A stretch of DNA of 64,000 nucleotides, taken from positions 129,924,650 through 129,988,649 of the forward strand of contig OY726557.1 in the NCBI GenBank assembly GCA_963383645.1, given 5' to 3'. Origin of the DNA: Muscardinus avellanarius. Lineage: Eukaryota > Chordata > Mammalia > Rodentia > Gliridae. Position numbers and translations under genes: made by a program. The notes under the pieces were generated by a model that saw only the letters and a list, made by a program, of their open reading frames with translations, was not told the origin of the DNA and ran no database searches. Below are positions 35,830-47,300 of this stretch, in pieces (positions within the stretch are counted from its first letter, which is position 1; every line of letters begins with the position of its first letter).

Positions 35830-36600
35830 CCTGGAACCCTGCCTGACATGTGTTTGACCAGGAGTATCCGATGGTGATATTTTGCCTATCTGTGCTGCCC
35901 CAAGAAGCCACAGGCTCTCCTGACCTCTAAAATTAGTCATTGGTGCCTTTGAATATAGTACTATTAGAAAACTGAGTAGAAATTTAGGTGTACAGAGAGA
36001 ACACTGAGTCTCAAAGAGAAACACTCATAAGCCGTTGGAATGCAAAACAACTTTCAAGCAACCAAGCCCGGGTTCTTGTGCCTGTGTCCTTGCCGAAGTT
36101 TGCCAACTGGCTCATAAAAAGCACCAGGCCTGCAAGACAACCACAAGGCATCCAAAGGAAACACTTCTTTAGGGATTATGTGCACTAGAGACTCTGGTGA
36201 CTGAGAAATGACCCTAGCCTCATTACAATAGCAAGACACCCCTGGATGGAGGTTTAAGATGCTAAAGAGACATGTAACATAGGAAGTGGAAGGGGCAGAA
36301 CATGCAAAGGCAATGCACAGACAAGAGGAAGACTGGTGCAAGCTTGCACAGCCCCTCCCTCTGTAAGTGCGAAAGCCCAGGCCAAGGTGAGGCCACGCAC
36401 GCTCTCATCACCCACACTCCCGTTCTTGAGTGTGTACTTTTCCTTTATAATGAAACTTTTGCTCTAATGCTCATATCCCACACATTCTTAAATTCTTTTC
36501 TGTGACATGATCAAGAAGCTGGAAAGTCTGAGTAGAGGTCTCTGCTGCTCTACAGAATTCCTCAGACCCCTGCACAGTGAAAAGAACCAAAGTCAGAGAT
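35830..36600 (+). repeat. Possible ERV1-type LTR remnant
   Basis: GC- and CA-rich U3-like sequence is followed by a TATA-like tttataatgaaac (36443-36456), gctctaatgctc and aattcttttctgtgac. The order resembles an LTR promoter and R-U5. No second copy or frame supports it. Confidence 0.3.
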
Positions 36601-36613
36601 CCCTGAACCATAA

Positions 36614-36845
36614 GCTGGGCGTGGTGGCGCACACTTGTAATCCTAGCATTAGGGAGGCTGAGACAGGAAGATCACAGTTCGAAGACAGCCTCAGCTACTT
36701 AGTGAGGCCCTTTGCAACTCAGTGAGACCCTGCTTCAAAATAAAGAATAAAAAATAGGGCTGGGGGTGTAGCTCAAAGGTAGAATGCCCCTGGGTTCCAT
36801 CCCCAGTACCGCAAAAATAAATAAATAAATAAATAAATAAAATAA
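36614..36845 (+). repeat. Sense B1/ID-type SINE with (AAAT)n tail
   Basis: gctgggcgtggtggcgcac to gtaccgc plus (aaat)7. A near-consensus, hence young, copy. Confidence 0.85.
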
Positions 36846-37106
36846 ATTGGCTAAATAAATGTGACATAATGAAACCTACCATTCTGTATAATTGAGATGC
36901 ACCAAATAGAAAGAAGAATAAAAGAAAAATTGGAGGAAAGAGGAGAAAAGGAAAAAAAAGAAAAAGAAATTGGCTGATATAATTGGAGGAGGTACAAGTC
37001 CAAAATTCTACTGAAGAATTTTTGTGGCAGTCTTGAGACAGAATTTCTTTGCTCAGAAACCTCAAATTTTTACGTCTACAACCGGGCCTTTCCTCATCAA
37101 TATTTA

Positions 37107-37322
37107 ATCATACTGGTGTGGTGGTGCACATTTGTAATCCTAGTCCTTGGGAGGCTGAGACAGGAGGATTACAGGTTTGAGACCAGCCTCATCAACTTAG
37201 AAAGGTCCTCAGTAACTTAGGGACACCTTGTTTCAAAGTTAAAAGAATAAAATAGAGCTGAGGGTGTAGCTCAGATGTAGAATGCCCCTGGGTTCCATCC
37301 CCAGCACCCCTCCCTACAAACA
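37107..37322 (+). repeat. Sense B1/ID-type SINE
   Basis: actggtgtggtggtgcac to ctgagggtgtagctcag and tccatccccagcacc. Confidence 0.8.
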
Positions 37323-37574
37323 TATACTAATTAATCATTGGATAGCTTTCTATTCTATAAATATACATTATTTGACAGTTCACTGAAAGGTCTTTTACAG
37401 TATACTTGTGGTGAAGGAATAAGACCATGTGATGGAGACCTTTGGACCAGTCTGAACAAAGATGACAAATTTCAACCCTCAAATATCTCTGAGTATCTCT
37501 TTCTGAAAAAGGTAGTCTTGCAGCCCTGTATGAATAAATTGGCACACTTTTCTTGCCCAGAAAGCTTTTTTATC

Positions 37575-37603
37575 TCTTTCTTTCTTCCTTCCTTCCTTCC
37601 TTC

Positions 37604-37638
<35 letters not shown>

Positions 37639-37662
37639 TTCTTTTGTTCATTCTTTTGTTCG

Positions 37663-37709
<47 letters not shown>

Positions 37710-37907
37710 TACCAGGGATAGAACCCAGGGGCTTTCTACCACCGGTGTACACTCTCAGACCTATTTTATATTTTATTTGGAAACAAGTTCTCACTAAGTT
37801 GCTGAGAGCCTCACTAAATAGCTGAGGCTGGCTTTGAATCTGTGCAATCCTCCTGTCTCAGCCTTCCAAGTACTTGGACTACAAGCGTGCACCACCACGC
37901 CCGACTG
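37575..37907 (-). repeat. Antisense SINE preceded by (TTCC/TTTC)n and (TG)n
   Basis: (ttcc)n(tttc)n at 37580-37640 and (tg)n at 37667-37709 form the tail side. The SINE body is 37710-37907, ending gcaccaccacgcccgac. Confidence 0.75.
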
Positions 37908-37909
37908 AA

Positions 37910-38582
37910 AGCCTTGTTATAACTGCACCACTGGGAAATGTTTAACAAGAGCACACCAATTCTCCCATCCTTGGCTGCAGGCCCTGGAGACTTAGATCCC
38001 AACACAACCCAGATTATTAAGAATCTGGGCAACACATGTACAGGAGTGGTTCTGAGAGAGCAAAACCAACCATATGAAATATAAAGTTTGACCAGGCAGA
38101 ATTGTTGATGTTCATTCTAGATTGAAGACTTAATAGGTTGATTAAAGCACTTGAAAGAAACATTATAAAAAATTGCTAGTTTGGCTACCTGAAGCCTGAA
38201 TTTGGAGGTGGGCCATGGTCAGGGAGATTAAAATTCTGCCTCTTTTATGATACGGGAATGCATCTCAGTGGTAATTGCATGTCAATCAGCTTGGGATGCT
38301 GCTTCAGTACCTCTGGACAGTGCCTGAGATCTGGATTCCTAGCAATTCCCACATGAGACTAGTGTGGTTTTGAGAACTTCTGTCTAACAGAAGCCTTGTA
38401 AAGAAAAGTGTTTGAAAGTTTATGGAGATAAATGAGTGACTCTGTTCTGCACAACCTGCTCATCCATGCCTCCGTCAGATGCTCTTGGCAATCCACAAGG
38501 ACACCCTCTTCACCACAGCATAAAAAATGCACCCATAATAAAAGGAATATAAAATGTGTGCTCTGAGGACCAAAAACATTAT
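37910..38582. other. No gene recognised
   Basis: Single-copy-looking sequence up to the target-site duplication of the composite element. Confidence 0.5.
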
Positions 38583-38600
38583 TTAAAAAACTATATAGGT

Positions 38601-39056
38601 CCGGGCCTCTGGCCCCAACCCTGGGCGGGTGGGCAGGCGCTGGCGGGGCACCCCTAGGTGACCCCCCCTTCCACCCAGAAGGACCCTGTGGTCCAGGCCT
38701 CTGGCCTCGACCCTGGGCGGGTGGGCAGGCGCTGGCAGGGCACCCCTAGGCGACCCCCTTTCCACCTGGAAGGACCCTGTGGCCCAGGCCTCTGGCCTCG
38801 ACCCTGGGTGGGTGGACAGGCGCTGGCGGGGCACCCCTAGGTGACCCCCTCCCCACCCAGAAGGACCCTGTGGTCCGGGCCTCTGGCCTCGACCCTGGGC
38901 GGGTGGGCAGGTGCTGGCGGGGCACCCCTAGGTGACCCCCTCCCCACCCGGAAGGACCCTGTGGTCCGGGCCTCTGGCCCCGACCCTGGGCGGGTGGGCA
39001 GCTGCTGGTGGGGCACCCCTAGGTGACCCCCTTTCCACCCGGAAGGACCCTGTAAA
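38601..39056 (+). repeat. Minisatellite 1, 91-bp unit, 5 copies
   Basis: Units start at 38601, 38693, 38784, 38875 and 38966, the first being 92 bp. Each starts ccgggcctctggcc or ccaggcctctggcc, has gggcgggtgggcagg and gcacccctagg, and ends aaggaccctgtgg. Copies differ at a few positions. Frames on both strands come from the repeat. Confidence 0.92.
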
Positions 39057-39600
39057 AAAGGAAAAGAAAAAGAAAAAAGAAAATATTGGAGAGGGGTCAA
39101 GGAGCCCGTGGCGGATACCAGGATACTGGAGATGCAGACAAAACTCATCCAAATGAACTGGAATTATTGGAAAAATTCCCCACTAAGGAGGACTGCTTCT
39201 TCTCTACATTGTTAAGAATCTTGGACATCACCTGTAAGGAGAGAGACTTTAGCGGAGACCAAGGAGAAAGGTGGTGCAGAAAGCAGTCTCCGTGTTGGCA
39301 GTGGAGACTTGTATTCAGGAGAAGCAGAAATCGGAGCCTACCAACCTTATTTTTTTTTTTTTTTTTGGAGAAATTACACCAAAGGTTGAATGCTACTGTC
39401 GTGCATGCTTAGGAACACTGGACAACATTCAGAGTGGAAAAAGAGCTTGGAAAAGATTTGAAATGCTGGAGGCAGTGGCAATGGCAGTGGCCAGTACTCA
39501 GGGGAGGCAGAGATCTGATGCATTACACCTGGAACCTTTGAAGTAATGACCCCAGAGGCAGAATGCTACCACCACGCACCCTCGAGAATGTGGGACAAAT
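39057..39600 (+). other. Single-copy core of the composite element
   Basis: A-rich start, then sequence with short open frames that match no family, and a T16 run at 39349-39366. The motif atcggagcct (39330) already shows the core of the second array. Two loosely similar pieces (ggttgaatgctactg at 39376 and ggcagaatgctacc at 39556) may be ancestral units. Confidence 0.5.
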
Positions 39601-39608
39601 CGTTGGGC

Positions 39609-41335
39609 GAAGAGGGTGCTCGGATTAGAGCCTGCCGAGGGATGAGGCCAACGATGGACACAGCAAAGCTGGGATTGGAGCCTGTCGTGAGGCAAGGCCG
39701 GTGCTGGAGCCTCCGAGGCCGGGATCGGAGCCTGCTGAGTGGTTAGGCCGGTGCTGGGGCCAGTGAAGTCGGGATCGGATCATGCTGTGAGGCAAGGCCG
39801 GTGCTGGGGCCTTAGAGGCCGGGATCGGAGCCTGCCAAGGGGTTAGGCCGGTGCCGGGGCCAACAAGGCCAGGATCGGAGCTTACCGTGAGGCAAGGCCA
39901 GTGCTGGGGCCTCCGAGGCCTGGATTGGAGCCTGCTGAGGGGTTAGGACGGTGTCGGGGCCAGCAAGGCCGGGATTGGAGCTTACTGTGAGGCAAGGCCA
40001 GTGCTGGGGCCTCCAAGGCCTGGATCGGAGCCTGCTGAGGGGTTAGGACGGTGTCGGGGCCAGCAAGGCCAGCATCGGAGACTTCTGTGCGGCAAGGCCG
40101 GTGCTGGGGACTTAGAGGCCAGGATCGGAGCCTGCCAAGGGGTTAGGCCGGTGCCGGGGCCAGCAGCCAGCATCAGAGACTGCCGTGAGGCAAGGTCAGT
40201 GCTGGGGTCCCGAGGCTGGGGCCGGAACCTGCTGAGGGGTTAGGAACCTGCTGTTGGGGCCAGTGAGGCCGGCATTGGAGCCTGCTGTGAGGCAAGGCCG
40301 GTGCTGGGGCCTCTGAGACCGGGATCGGAGCCTGCCGAGGGGTTAGGCCGGTGCTGGGGCCAGTGAGGCTGGGATCGGAGCCTGCCGTGAGGCAAGGCTG
40401 GTGCTGGGGCTTCCGAGGCCAGAATCAGAGACTGCCGAGGGGTTAGGCCAGTGCTGGGGCCAATGGCCAACATTGGAGCCAGCTGTGAGGCAAGGCCATT
40501 ACTCCAGCCTCCGAGGCCAGGAACAGAGCCTGCGGAGGGGTTAGGCCGGTGCCGGGGCCAACGACTGGCATCAGAGCCAGCCGTGAGGCAAGGTTGGTGC
40601 TGGGGCCTCTGAGGCTGAGATCGGAGCCTGCCAAGGGGTCAGGCCAGTGCCGGGGCCAGCGTGGCTGGGATCGGAGCCTGCCGTGAGGCAAGGCCGGTGC
40701 TGGGGCTTCCGAGGCCAGGATCAGAGACTGCTGAGGGGTTAGGCTGGTGCCGGGGCCAGCGGCCGGCATCGGAGCCTGCCATGAGGCAAGGCTGCTAATG
40801 AGGCCTCTGAGGCCGGGATCAGAGCCTGCTGAGGGGTTAGGCCGATGCCGGGACCAGTGGCCTGCATTGGAGCCTGCTGTGAGGCAAGGCTGGTGCCGAG
40901 GCCTCCGAGGCCGGGATTGGAGTCTGACGAGGGGTTAGGCCGGTGCCGGGGCCAGCGGCCGGCATCAGAGCCTTCCGTGAGGCAAGGTCGCTATTGAGGC
41001 CTCCGAGGCCGGGATTGGAGTCTGACGAGGGGTTAGGCCGGTGCTGGGGCCAGCGGCCGGCATCAGAGCCTTCCATGAGGCAAGGTCGCTATTGAGGCCT
41101 CCGAGGCCGGGATCAGAGCCTGCTGACGGGTTAGGCCGATGCCGGGACCAGCGGCCAGCATTGGAGCCTGCCGCGAGGCAATGCTGGTGCTGGGGTCTCG
41201 GAGGCCGGGATCGGAGCCTGCCAAGGGGTTAGGCCAGTGTAGAGGCCAGCGAGACCAGAATCGGGGCCTCCCATGAGGCAAGGCCGCTGCTTGAGTCAGT
41301 GAGGTCTGGATCAGTCCACCGGGTAGCCAGGCCAC
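39609..41335 (+). repeat. Minisatellite 2, 98-100 bp higher-order unit, about 17 copies
   Basis: The marker ggttagg recurs at 39741, 39841, 39941, 40041, 40141, 40238, 40341, 40441, 40539 and so on to 41227, mostly 97-103 bp apart. Each unit is two diverged halves of about 50 bp, one led by ggttaggcc and the other by ggcaaggcc, both with gatcggagcctgcc. It is GC-rich. The period is not a multiple of three, so the frames across it are not genes. Confidence 0.9.
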
Positions 41336-41369
41336 AACTGGGGCCGTCAAGAGTGGGATCGGTATTTGC

Positions 41370-41731
41370 AACATGGCATGCACAGAGAAATATCGCAGAA
41401 AATTAAAACCAGATGCTTCCCCTAATCAGCAATAACTAGGAGGAAACGGGTAACAGGAAGTGGTCGAACTATAGAAAGGGCCCTATAGTGAAGCAATTAA
41501 GTTGACCAATCAGAGGGTATGGAATAGGGGAGGATGGAGCCTCTTTAAAAAGCAGGAGGTACATAAACAAATGTATCAAAGTTAATCACCAAACAAGCAT
41601 GGGATCGAGGGAGGGGGAGGGAATGGGATGGGGACTGAATGAGGGCTAATTGGATGATGTGTGCTTGTATATCCTCTCAAGTCTTCTATTCCAATGTGAT
41701 GTATGATTACAATGCACCAATAAAAAAAAAA
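41370..41731 (+). mobile_element. L1-type 3' UTR and poly(A) tail ending the composite element
   Basis: It matches other L1 3' ends in this window: ccagatgcttccccta, aagcaattaagttgacc, atgtatcaaagttaatcacc, and the end gatgtatgattacaatgcaccaat plus A10. The last motif is the complement of 20644-20668. Confidence 0.8.
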
Positions 41732-41749
41732 GTTAAAAAACCTATATAA

Positions 41750-42100
41750 AAATCTACATTAGTGGGGAAAGATTGTTCATAGATCAAAAACTTAATATTG
41801 TTAACACAACAATATTACCCAAATTAGTCTCTAGATTTAGTTCAATCTCTCTCAAATACCAGCTGATGTTTTTGTACAAATTAGTGAGCAGATCCCTAAA
41901 TTTGTAAGAAAACACTCCTATTAATCTCAAAGATAGAAGGGCTTCCAGGAACCCCAGAACCACCAAAGAAAAAATAAATAAAAAAAAATCAAAGATAATC
42001 TTGAGAAAAGGAGAACCAAGTTGAGGAATTCATACTTTCTGATTTCAAAAGCTATTACAAAGCTATAGAAATCATAATAGTGAGGCACTGACAAGATTAG
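41750..42100. other. No gene recognised
   Basis: AT-rich. The stretch 41937-41970 (agaagggcttccaggaaccccag) is a short SINE 3' end. Confidence 0.5.
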
Positions 42101-42104
42101 ACAC

Positions 42105-42425
42105 ATAAGCCGGGCGTGGTAGCCAACGCTTGCAATCCTAGCATTCAGAAGGCTGAGACAGGAGGATCTCGGTTCGCGGACAGCCTCAGCTACTTAGTGA
42201 AGCCCTTTGCAACTCAGTGAGATCCTATTTCAGAAATAAAGAATGAAAAATAGGGCTGGGGGTGTAGCTTGGAGGTAGAATGTCCCTGGGCTCTATCCCT
42301 GGTATCGCAAAAAGAAGAAAAAGAAGGAGGAGGAGGAGGAGAAGAAGAAGAAGGAGGAGAAGGAGAAGGAGAAGGAGAAGGAAAAGGAGAAGAAGGAGAA
42401 GAAGAAGAGACACACAGACAGATTG
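42105..42425 (+). repeat. Sense SINE with (GAA/GGA)n tail
   Basis: gccgggcgtggtagccaacg to gtatcgc, then about 100 bp of aag/agg triplets (42310-42408). Confidence 0.8.
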
Positions 42426-42469
42426 ATTGGAATATTTGGGAGTACTGAAAAAAACCATTACATTTTTAT

Positions 42470-43020
42470 TTTTATTTTTATTTTTGCGGTACTGGGGATT
42501 GAACCCAGGGGCATTCTACCTCTGAGCTATACCCTCTGCCCTATTTCTTGTTCTTTTTTGGGGGGTTGGACTGGGGTTCCTAGAAACCCTTCTACCTCTG
42601 GGCTACATACCCAGAACTATTCTATATTTTTATTTGGAAACAGGGTCTCTTAAGCCAGCAAGGCTGGCTTCGAACCTGCATGATCCTCCTGTCTCCACCT
42701 CCCAAGCACGGGGATTACAAGAGTGTGCCATCATGCCCGGCCCTATTTTTTATTCTTTACTTTGAAACAGGGTCTCACCAAGTTGCAGAGGGCCTAAGTA
42801 GCTGAGGTTGGCTGTGAACCTGTTATTCTCCTCTCTCAGCCTCCCAAGTACTGGGATTACAAGCATGTGCCACCATACCTGGCTCAACCATTACGTGTTT
42901 TTTCAATTGATTTTTTTGGGTGCTGGGGATGGAACTCAGAGGCATTCTCCCATCCCTGTTTTATTTATATATTTATTTTTTGGTGGAAACAGGGTCTCAC
43001 TAGGTTGTTGTTTCAAAGAG
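42470..43020 (-). repeat. Nested antisense SINEs
   Basis: The outer copy (42480-42545 and 42745-42885) encloses an inner copy at 42560-42742. A truncated third copy lies at 42920-43010. Confidence 0.75.
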
Positions 43021-43105
43021 AGTGAATGAGAGAAAGAGAGAAAAAGGAGGAGGAGGAAGAGGAGGAGAAGAGGAAGGAAAAGGAGAAAGAGGAAAAGAAG
43101 AAAAA

Positions 43106-43150
<45 letters not shown>
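43020..43150 (+). repeat. (GGA/GAA)n and (TG)n tract
   Basis: Purine-rich triplets at 43020-43105, then (tg)22 at 43107-43150. Confidence 0.85.
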
Positions 43151-43153
<3 letters not shown>

Positions 43154-43595
43154 GCCATTTTATGAAATGGTTCTGGGACAATTGGATATCCACATGTAAG
43201 AGAATAAAACTGGATTTCTTCCTTATATCATATGTTAAGAGCTAAAGCTAAAACCGTGTGTGTGCAATGGAATTTTACTCAGCCATAAAGAAGAATAAAA
43301 TTGCATCATTTACAGGGAAATGGATGGAACTGGAGAACATTATGCTAAGTGAGAGTATACAGTCAGAAAAAGTAAAAATCAGATGTTCTCCCTAATGTGT
43401 GAAAATTGGGGAGAAAATAGGTGATAGCAGTAACTCTAGATGAAGAAGAAAAATCTATAGGTGAGCAAATAAGGTGACCTAACTAAGGGGGGTGGGAGGG
43501 GAGAGAGGGAAATTCCTAGTGCACATGATGTACATTCACAAACATATCAAAGTCAGTCACTAAGCCAAACATGAGAAGGAGGAAAGGAGGGCCCT
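43150..43595 (+). mobile_element. L1 3' end, sense, internally deleted
   Basis: ggacaattggatatccacatgtaag is an ORF2 tail. It is followed by atggaattttactcagccataaagaa, ggaaatggatggaactggagaacat and the 3' UTR. A (TG)n and GGA-rich tract sits just upstream. Confidence 0.75.
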
Positions 43596-43599
43596 AGTT

Positions 43600-43712
43600 T
43601 TACTTTTGATTTTGAAACAGGGTCTCACTAAGTTGCTGAGGCCTCAAACCTGTGATCCTCCTGTCTCAGTTTCCCAAGTAAGGGGACTACAGGCATCGCC
43701 CAGCTTTTTACA
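43600..43712 (-). repeat. Truncated antisense SINE
   Basis: ttttgaaacagggtctcac to ggggactacaggcatc. Confidence 0.65.
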
Positions 43713-43969
43713 ATTTAATTATCTTCAAAGATATGTGACTGGCCAATTCATACATGAAAAAATGCTAAACTTGTTTAGTCATCAGGGAACTGCAAATCAA
43801 TGCTATAATGAGATAGCACCTCACAATTATGGTATGTCTATAATATGAAAGATTATGGCAGAGGTTGGCAAGAGTGTGGGGGAATTAGAACTCTCATATT
43901 GTTGCTGATGAGCTACAAAATTATTACTTGGGACAGAGTTTGACAGCTCTTCAAAGTGTTAAGCTTAAG

Positions 43970-44308
43970 CCTGGCGTGGTGGTGCACGTGTGTAATCCCA
44001 GCATTTGGGAGGCTGAGACAGGAGGATCACAGTTCGAAGACAGCCTCAGCTACTTAGTGAGGCCCTTTGCAACTCAGTGAGACCCTGTTTCAAAATAAAG
44101 AATAAAAGGCCGGGCGTGGTGGCGCATGCTTGTAATCCCCGCACTTGGGAGGCTGAGACAGGAGGATCGCACGTGTTCGAAGCCAGCCTCAGCTACTTAG
44201 TGAGGCTCTCAGCAACTTAGTGAGACCCTGTTTCCAAATAAAATATAAAAATGGTCTGGGAGTATAGCCCGGAGGTAGAAAGCCTCTGGGTTCAATCCCC
44301 AGTACCAC

Positions 44309-44347
<39 letters not shown>

Positions 44348-44430
44348 AGAATTAAAAAATGGGGCTGGGGGTGTAGCTCAGAGGTAGAATGCCCTTGGGT
44401 TCCATCGCCAGTATCTAAAAAAAAAAGTGT
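43970..44430 (+). repeat. Sense SINE with a second sense SINE nested in it
   Basis: The outer copy starts at 43970 and resumes at 44350 (gggctgggggtgtagctcagagg). The inner copy is 44108-44348 with an (aaat)n tail. The inner one is near consensus. Confidence 0.8.
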
Positions 44431-44669
44431 TAAACCTAAAGTTACTGTATGACCCATCGATTTCACTCCCAGATATACACCCAATACACATAAAAATACA
44501 TATCCATACAAAAACTTATCCATGAATATTCATAGAAGCATTATTTATAATAGCCCCAACATGGACTGTCCATGGAATGGAATTGGCATGAATGGACATC
44601 AAGTGATAAACAGATAAACAAATATCTTGGAACACCTATACAATGGTATATTATTTTGCCATAAAAAGG

Positions 44670-45064
44670 GAAGCAGGATATAGTGGCACACATCTGTATT
44701 CTAGCACTTGGGAGGCTGGGACGGAAGGATTGTAGGTTCCAGGCCAGCCTTAGCAATTTAGCAAGACCCTCAACAACTTAGTGAGATCCTATTTCAAAAT
44801 GGAAAATATATCTGGGTATGGTGGTGCATGGCTGTAATCCCAGAGCTTGGGAGACAGGAGGATGTGATCACGAGTTCACAGCCAACATCAGCAACTTAGT
44901 GAGGTCCTTTTTCAAAATAAAAAAACAAAATAGGGCTCTGGTACAGCTCAGCCCCTAGATTCAGTCCCTTGGGACATACACACGCGTGCGCGTGTGCGTG
45001 CGCGCACACACACACATGCACATGCACACATATGCACATGCACACGCACACGCACACACACACA
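44670..45064 (+). repeat. Two sense SINEs ending in a (CA)n/(CG)n tract
   Basis: Copies at 44672-44800 and 44812-44975. acacgcgtgcgcgtgtgcgtgcgcgc and CA repeats follow (44980-45064). Confidence 0.7.
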
Positions 45065-45370
45065 GAATGAAATATTGATAGGTACTATAATATGAATGAA
45101 CCTTGAAAACATTAAGCTAAGAGAAAGAAACAAGACACAGAATACCACACATTGCGTGATTCCATTTATATAAAATTTCCAGAATAGATAAATGTATAGA
45201 AACAGAAAGTGGATGAGTGGTCACCAAGGCTGGAAGTCTGTGTGAAGCTGGGCCTGGGTGCTAATGGGCAGGAACTGGGAGTCGGGGGGCAGTGACAATA
45301 TTTGAAAATTGTAATGATTACTCAACTGTATAATCTGTTAAAAGCACTGAATTGTGAACAAGTATAGCTT

Positions 45371-46070
45371 CCATTGAATGAGTATCATTTTTGTACCAGT
45401 GTAAACTCAAGAAATTGTAAGGCAGACCCTTGTGGGTAGAGGCATGCCTACATGTGGACAGCAGAGGCTCACTCAGAACCTCATCCTGTGAGTCACCCTC
45501 CAGCTTGTCCTCCTGAAACAGTCACAGCTCCCTCTTCTGATCACTGACAACCCTGTTCCCACTGTTCTCAACATTTTTGATTAGTTGCTTAATTACCCTG
45601 TGTTACCAGTCTTTTGACTCTGCTGAGTCTCATCCGGCCCCTTCCTTGAAGACCCCAATGCCTGCCAAGCCACCTCTTTGCTTGATCCTAATTGATGATT
45701 CTTGTAATCAGTTACTTAAGAACGAAGGAAGTTCATATCATTTTTAAACATCTTTAACTCTTCTGAAATAAAGTGTTTTCCTTTGCCGTGGGATTAAAGA
45801 AGTATGCATTCAGTTTTCTTTTCTTTTCTGCCTTATTTTTTTTTTTGTCATGTGTCATTTAGCTTACCCATTTGCCTGCTTTTTCTTCCTTCCTTCCTTT
45901 CTTTTTAGAATTTCCATAGGATTTGACCTTAGTGTTTTTCTGCTACTAATTTTTCAGGACAATTCTTTTATCTTAATTTTTACAAAGAGGCATAATTTTG
46001 AGTGGTTCTTTTGAGCTCACAGTTGTGCTCAAATATATAGGGGGCTGGGATGAAACTCAGTAGTAGAGTG
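45371..46070. other. No gene recognised
   Basis: Unassigned sequence. It contains the first copy of a 44-bp duplication (45791-45834). Confidence 0.5.
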
Positions 46071-46074
46071 TGTG

Positions 46075-46560
46075 CTGGGTCTTTTATTCCTTATTCTTTG
46101 TTTTCTCTCTCCTGTGGATCTTCCTTCTTTCCTTCCTTCCCTCCCTTCCTTCCTTCCTTCCTTCCTTCCTTCCTTCCTTCCTTCCTTCCCTTCCTCTCAT
46201 ACAGAGGACTGAACCCAGGGGAATTCTACCTTTGAGCTACACCCCCAGCCCTTTTGGGGTCTTGCTAAGTTGCTGAGATTGGTCTCAAACCTGTGATTCT
46301 CCTGTCTCAGCCTCCCAAGTGTAGGGATTAAAGAAGTATGCATTCAGTTTTCTTTTCTTTTCTGCCTTTTTTGTTTGTTTGTTTTCAGTACTGCGGATTG
46401 AACCCAGGGGTATTTTATTTATTCTTTATTTTGAAACAGGGTCTCACTAAATTGTGGAGGGCCTCACTAAGTAGCTGAGGCTAGCCACAAACCAGCATCC
46501 TCCTGTATCAGTCTTTCAAGTACTGGTATTACAAGTATGTGCCAACATGCCTAGCTCAGT
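46075..46560 (-). repeat. Antisense SINEs with a (TTCC)n tail
   Basis: (ttcc)n at 46122-46192, SINE 46195-46330, then a second antisense copy at 46385-46555. A 44-bp duplication separates them. Confidence 0.7.
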
Positions 46561-46834
46561 TCTCTTAAAACTACTTTTATCCCTCCTTGCTCTTCATTTC
46601 TATAACTTTGGAAGATGGCCATCACCTCCTGAGATGGCCGTGAAAACATTTTCACTGGTTTTCTGTCTCCATCCTGCTCCCCTTGAATCCACACTCAGTA
46701 AACATGTGGCCTGGCCTTCCAGAAGCACACATCTGGTTATTATGTCAACCTCCTAATATATATCCTACAGTCCTCCTTTTTTCAGAATGAAGAATAAATC
46801 AATGGCATTATCTAAAAGATGCTTTATAGCCAGG
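46561..46834. other. No gene recognised
   Basis: Unassigned sequence between SINEs. Confidence 0.4.
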
Positions 46835-46920
46835 TGTAGTGGTGCAGGCCTGTCATCCTAGTACTTGGGAGGCTAAAACAGGAAGATTGGAGACCAGTCT
46901 CAGCAACATAGAGCAAGGCT

Positions 46921-46958
<38 letters not shown>

Positions 46959-47045
46959 ACATTCTACTACTGAGGATGTAGTTCAGAGGTAGAATGCCTC
47001 AAGGTTAAATCTCCAGTACCACAATAAATAAATAAACTAATGAAT
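46835..47045 (+). repeat. Sense SINE with a long internal poly(A)
   Basis: ccaggtgtagtggtgcagg, then A33 (46924-46956), then an ID-like box ending in an (aaat)n tail. Confidence 0.75.
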
Positions 47046-47077
47046 AAAAGCTGCTTTATGATCTGACCCATCTTTCT

Positions 47078-47082
<5 letters not shown>

Positions 47083-47128
<46 letters not shown>

Positions 47129-47300
47129 GTATTTGGTGCTGAGGGTTGAACCCAGGGTCATTCTACCTTTGATCATCTCCAGCCTTATTTTGGAAATAGG
47201 GTCTTGCTATGTTGCTAAGACTATCCTTGAACCTGCAACCCTCTTGTCTCAGCCTACCAAGTACTGAGATTACTGTGTGCCACCACACCCAGCTGTCTCC
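47083..47300 (-). repeat. Antisense SINE with (TC)n tail
   Basis: (tc)21 at 47083-47124, then ggtgctgagggttgaaccc to gtgtgccaccacaccc. Confidence 0.75.

Larger units (their letters stand above)
38583..41748 (+). mobile_element. Composite tandem-repeat retrotransposon with L1-type 3' end (SVA-like layout)
   Basis: The order is a 5-copy 91-bp GC-rich array, about 550 bp of single-copy sequence, a roughly 98-100 bp GC-rich array of about 17 units, 340 bp matching L1 3' UTRs, and A10. The flanks repeat ttaaaaaactatata (38583-38597) and ttaaaaaacctatata (41733-41748). This is a target-site duplication with one inserted base and an L1-endonuclease-like TT/AAAA start. No ORF1 or ORF2 is present. 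The layout parallels primate SVA, but the parts are unrelated. It could also be an L1 with tandem 5' UTR units that lost its coding part. Confidence 0.75.
43715..45370 (+). mobile_element. L1 ORF2 3' fragment, sense, split by SINEs
   Basis: Pieces are aactgcaaatcaatgctataatgaga, gaattagaactctcatattgttgct, cccatcgatttcactcccagatatac, tatttataatagccccaacatggac and attattttgccataaaaagg. All belong to the ORF2 tail in order. SINEs at 43970-44430 and 44670-44945 and a CA repeat interrupt it. Confidence 0.75.

Noticed and set aside
38601..39056. CRISPR-like regular array
   Set aside because: The units are contiguous tandem copies without unique spacers, and the DNA is vertebrate.
38583..41383. Many open frames of 60-108 codons on both strands
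   Set aside because: They are translations of the two GC-rich tandem arrays. The 91-bp and 98-100 bp periods change frame from unit to unit.
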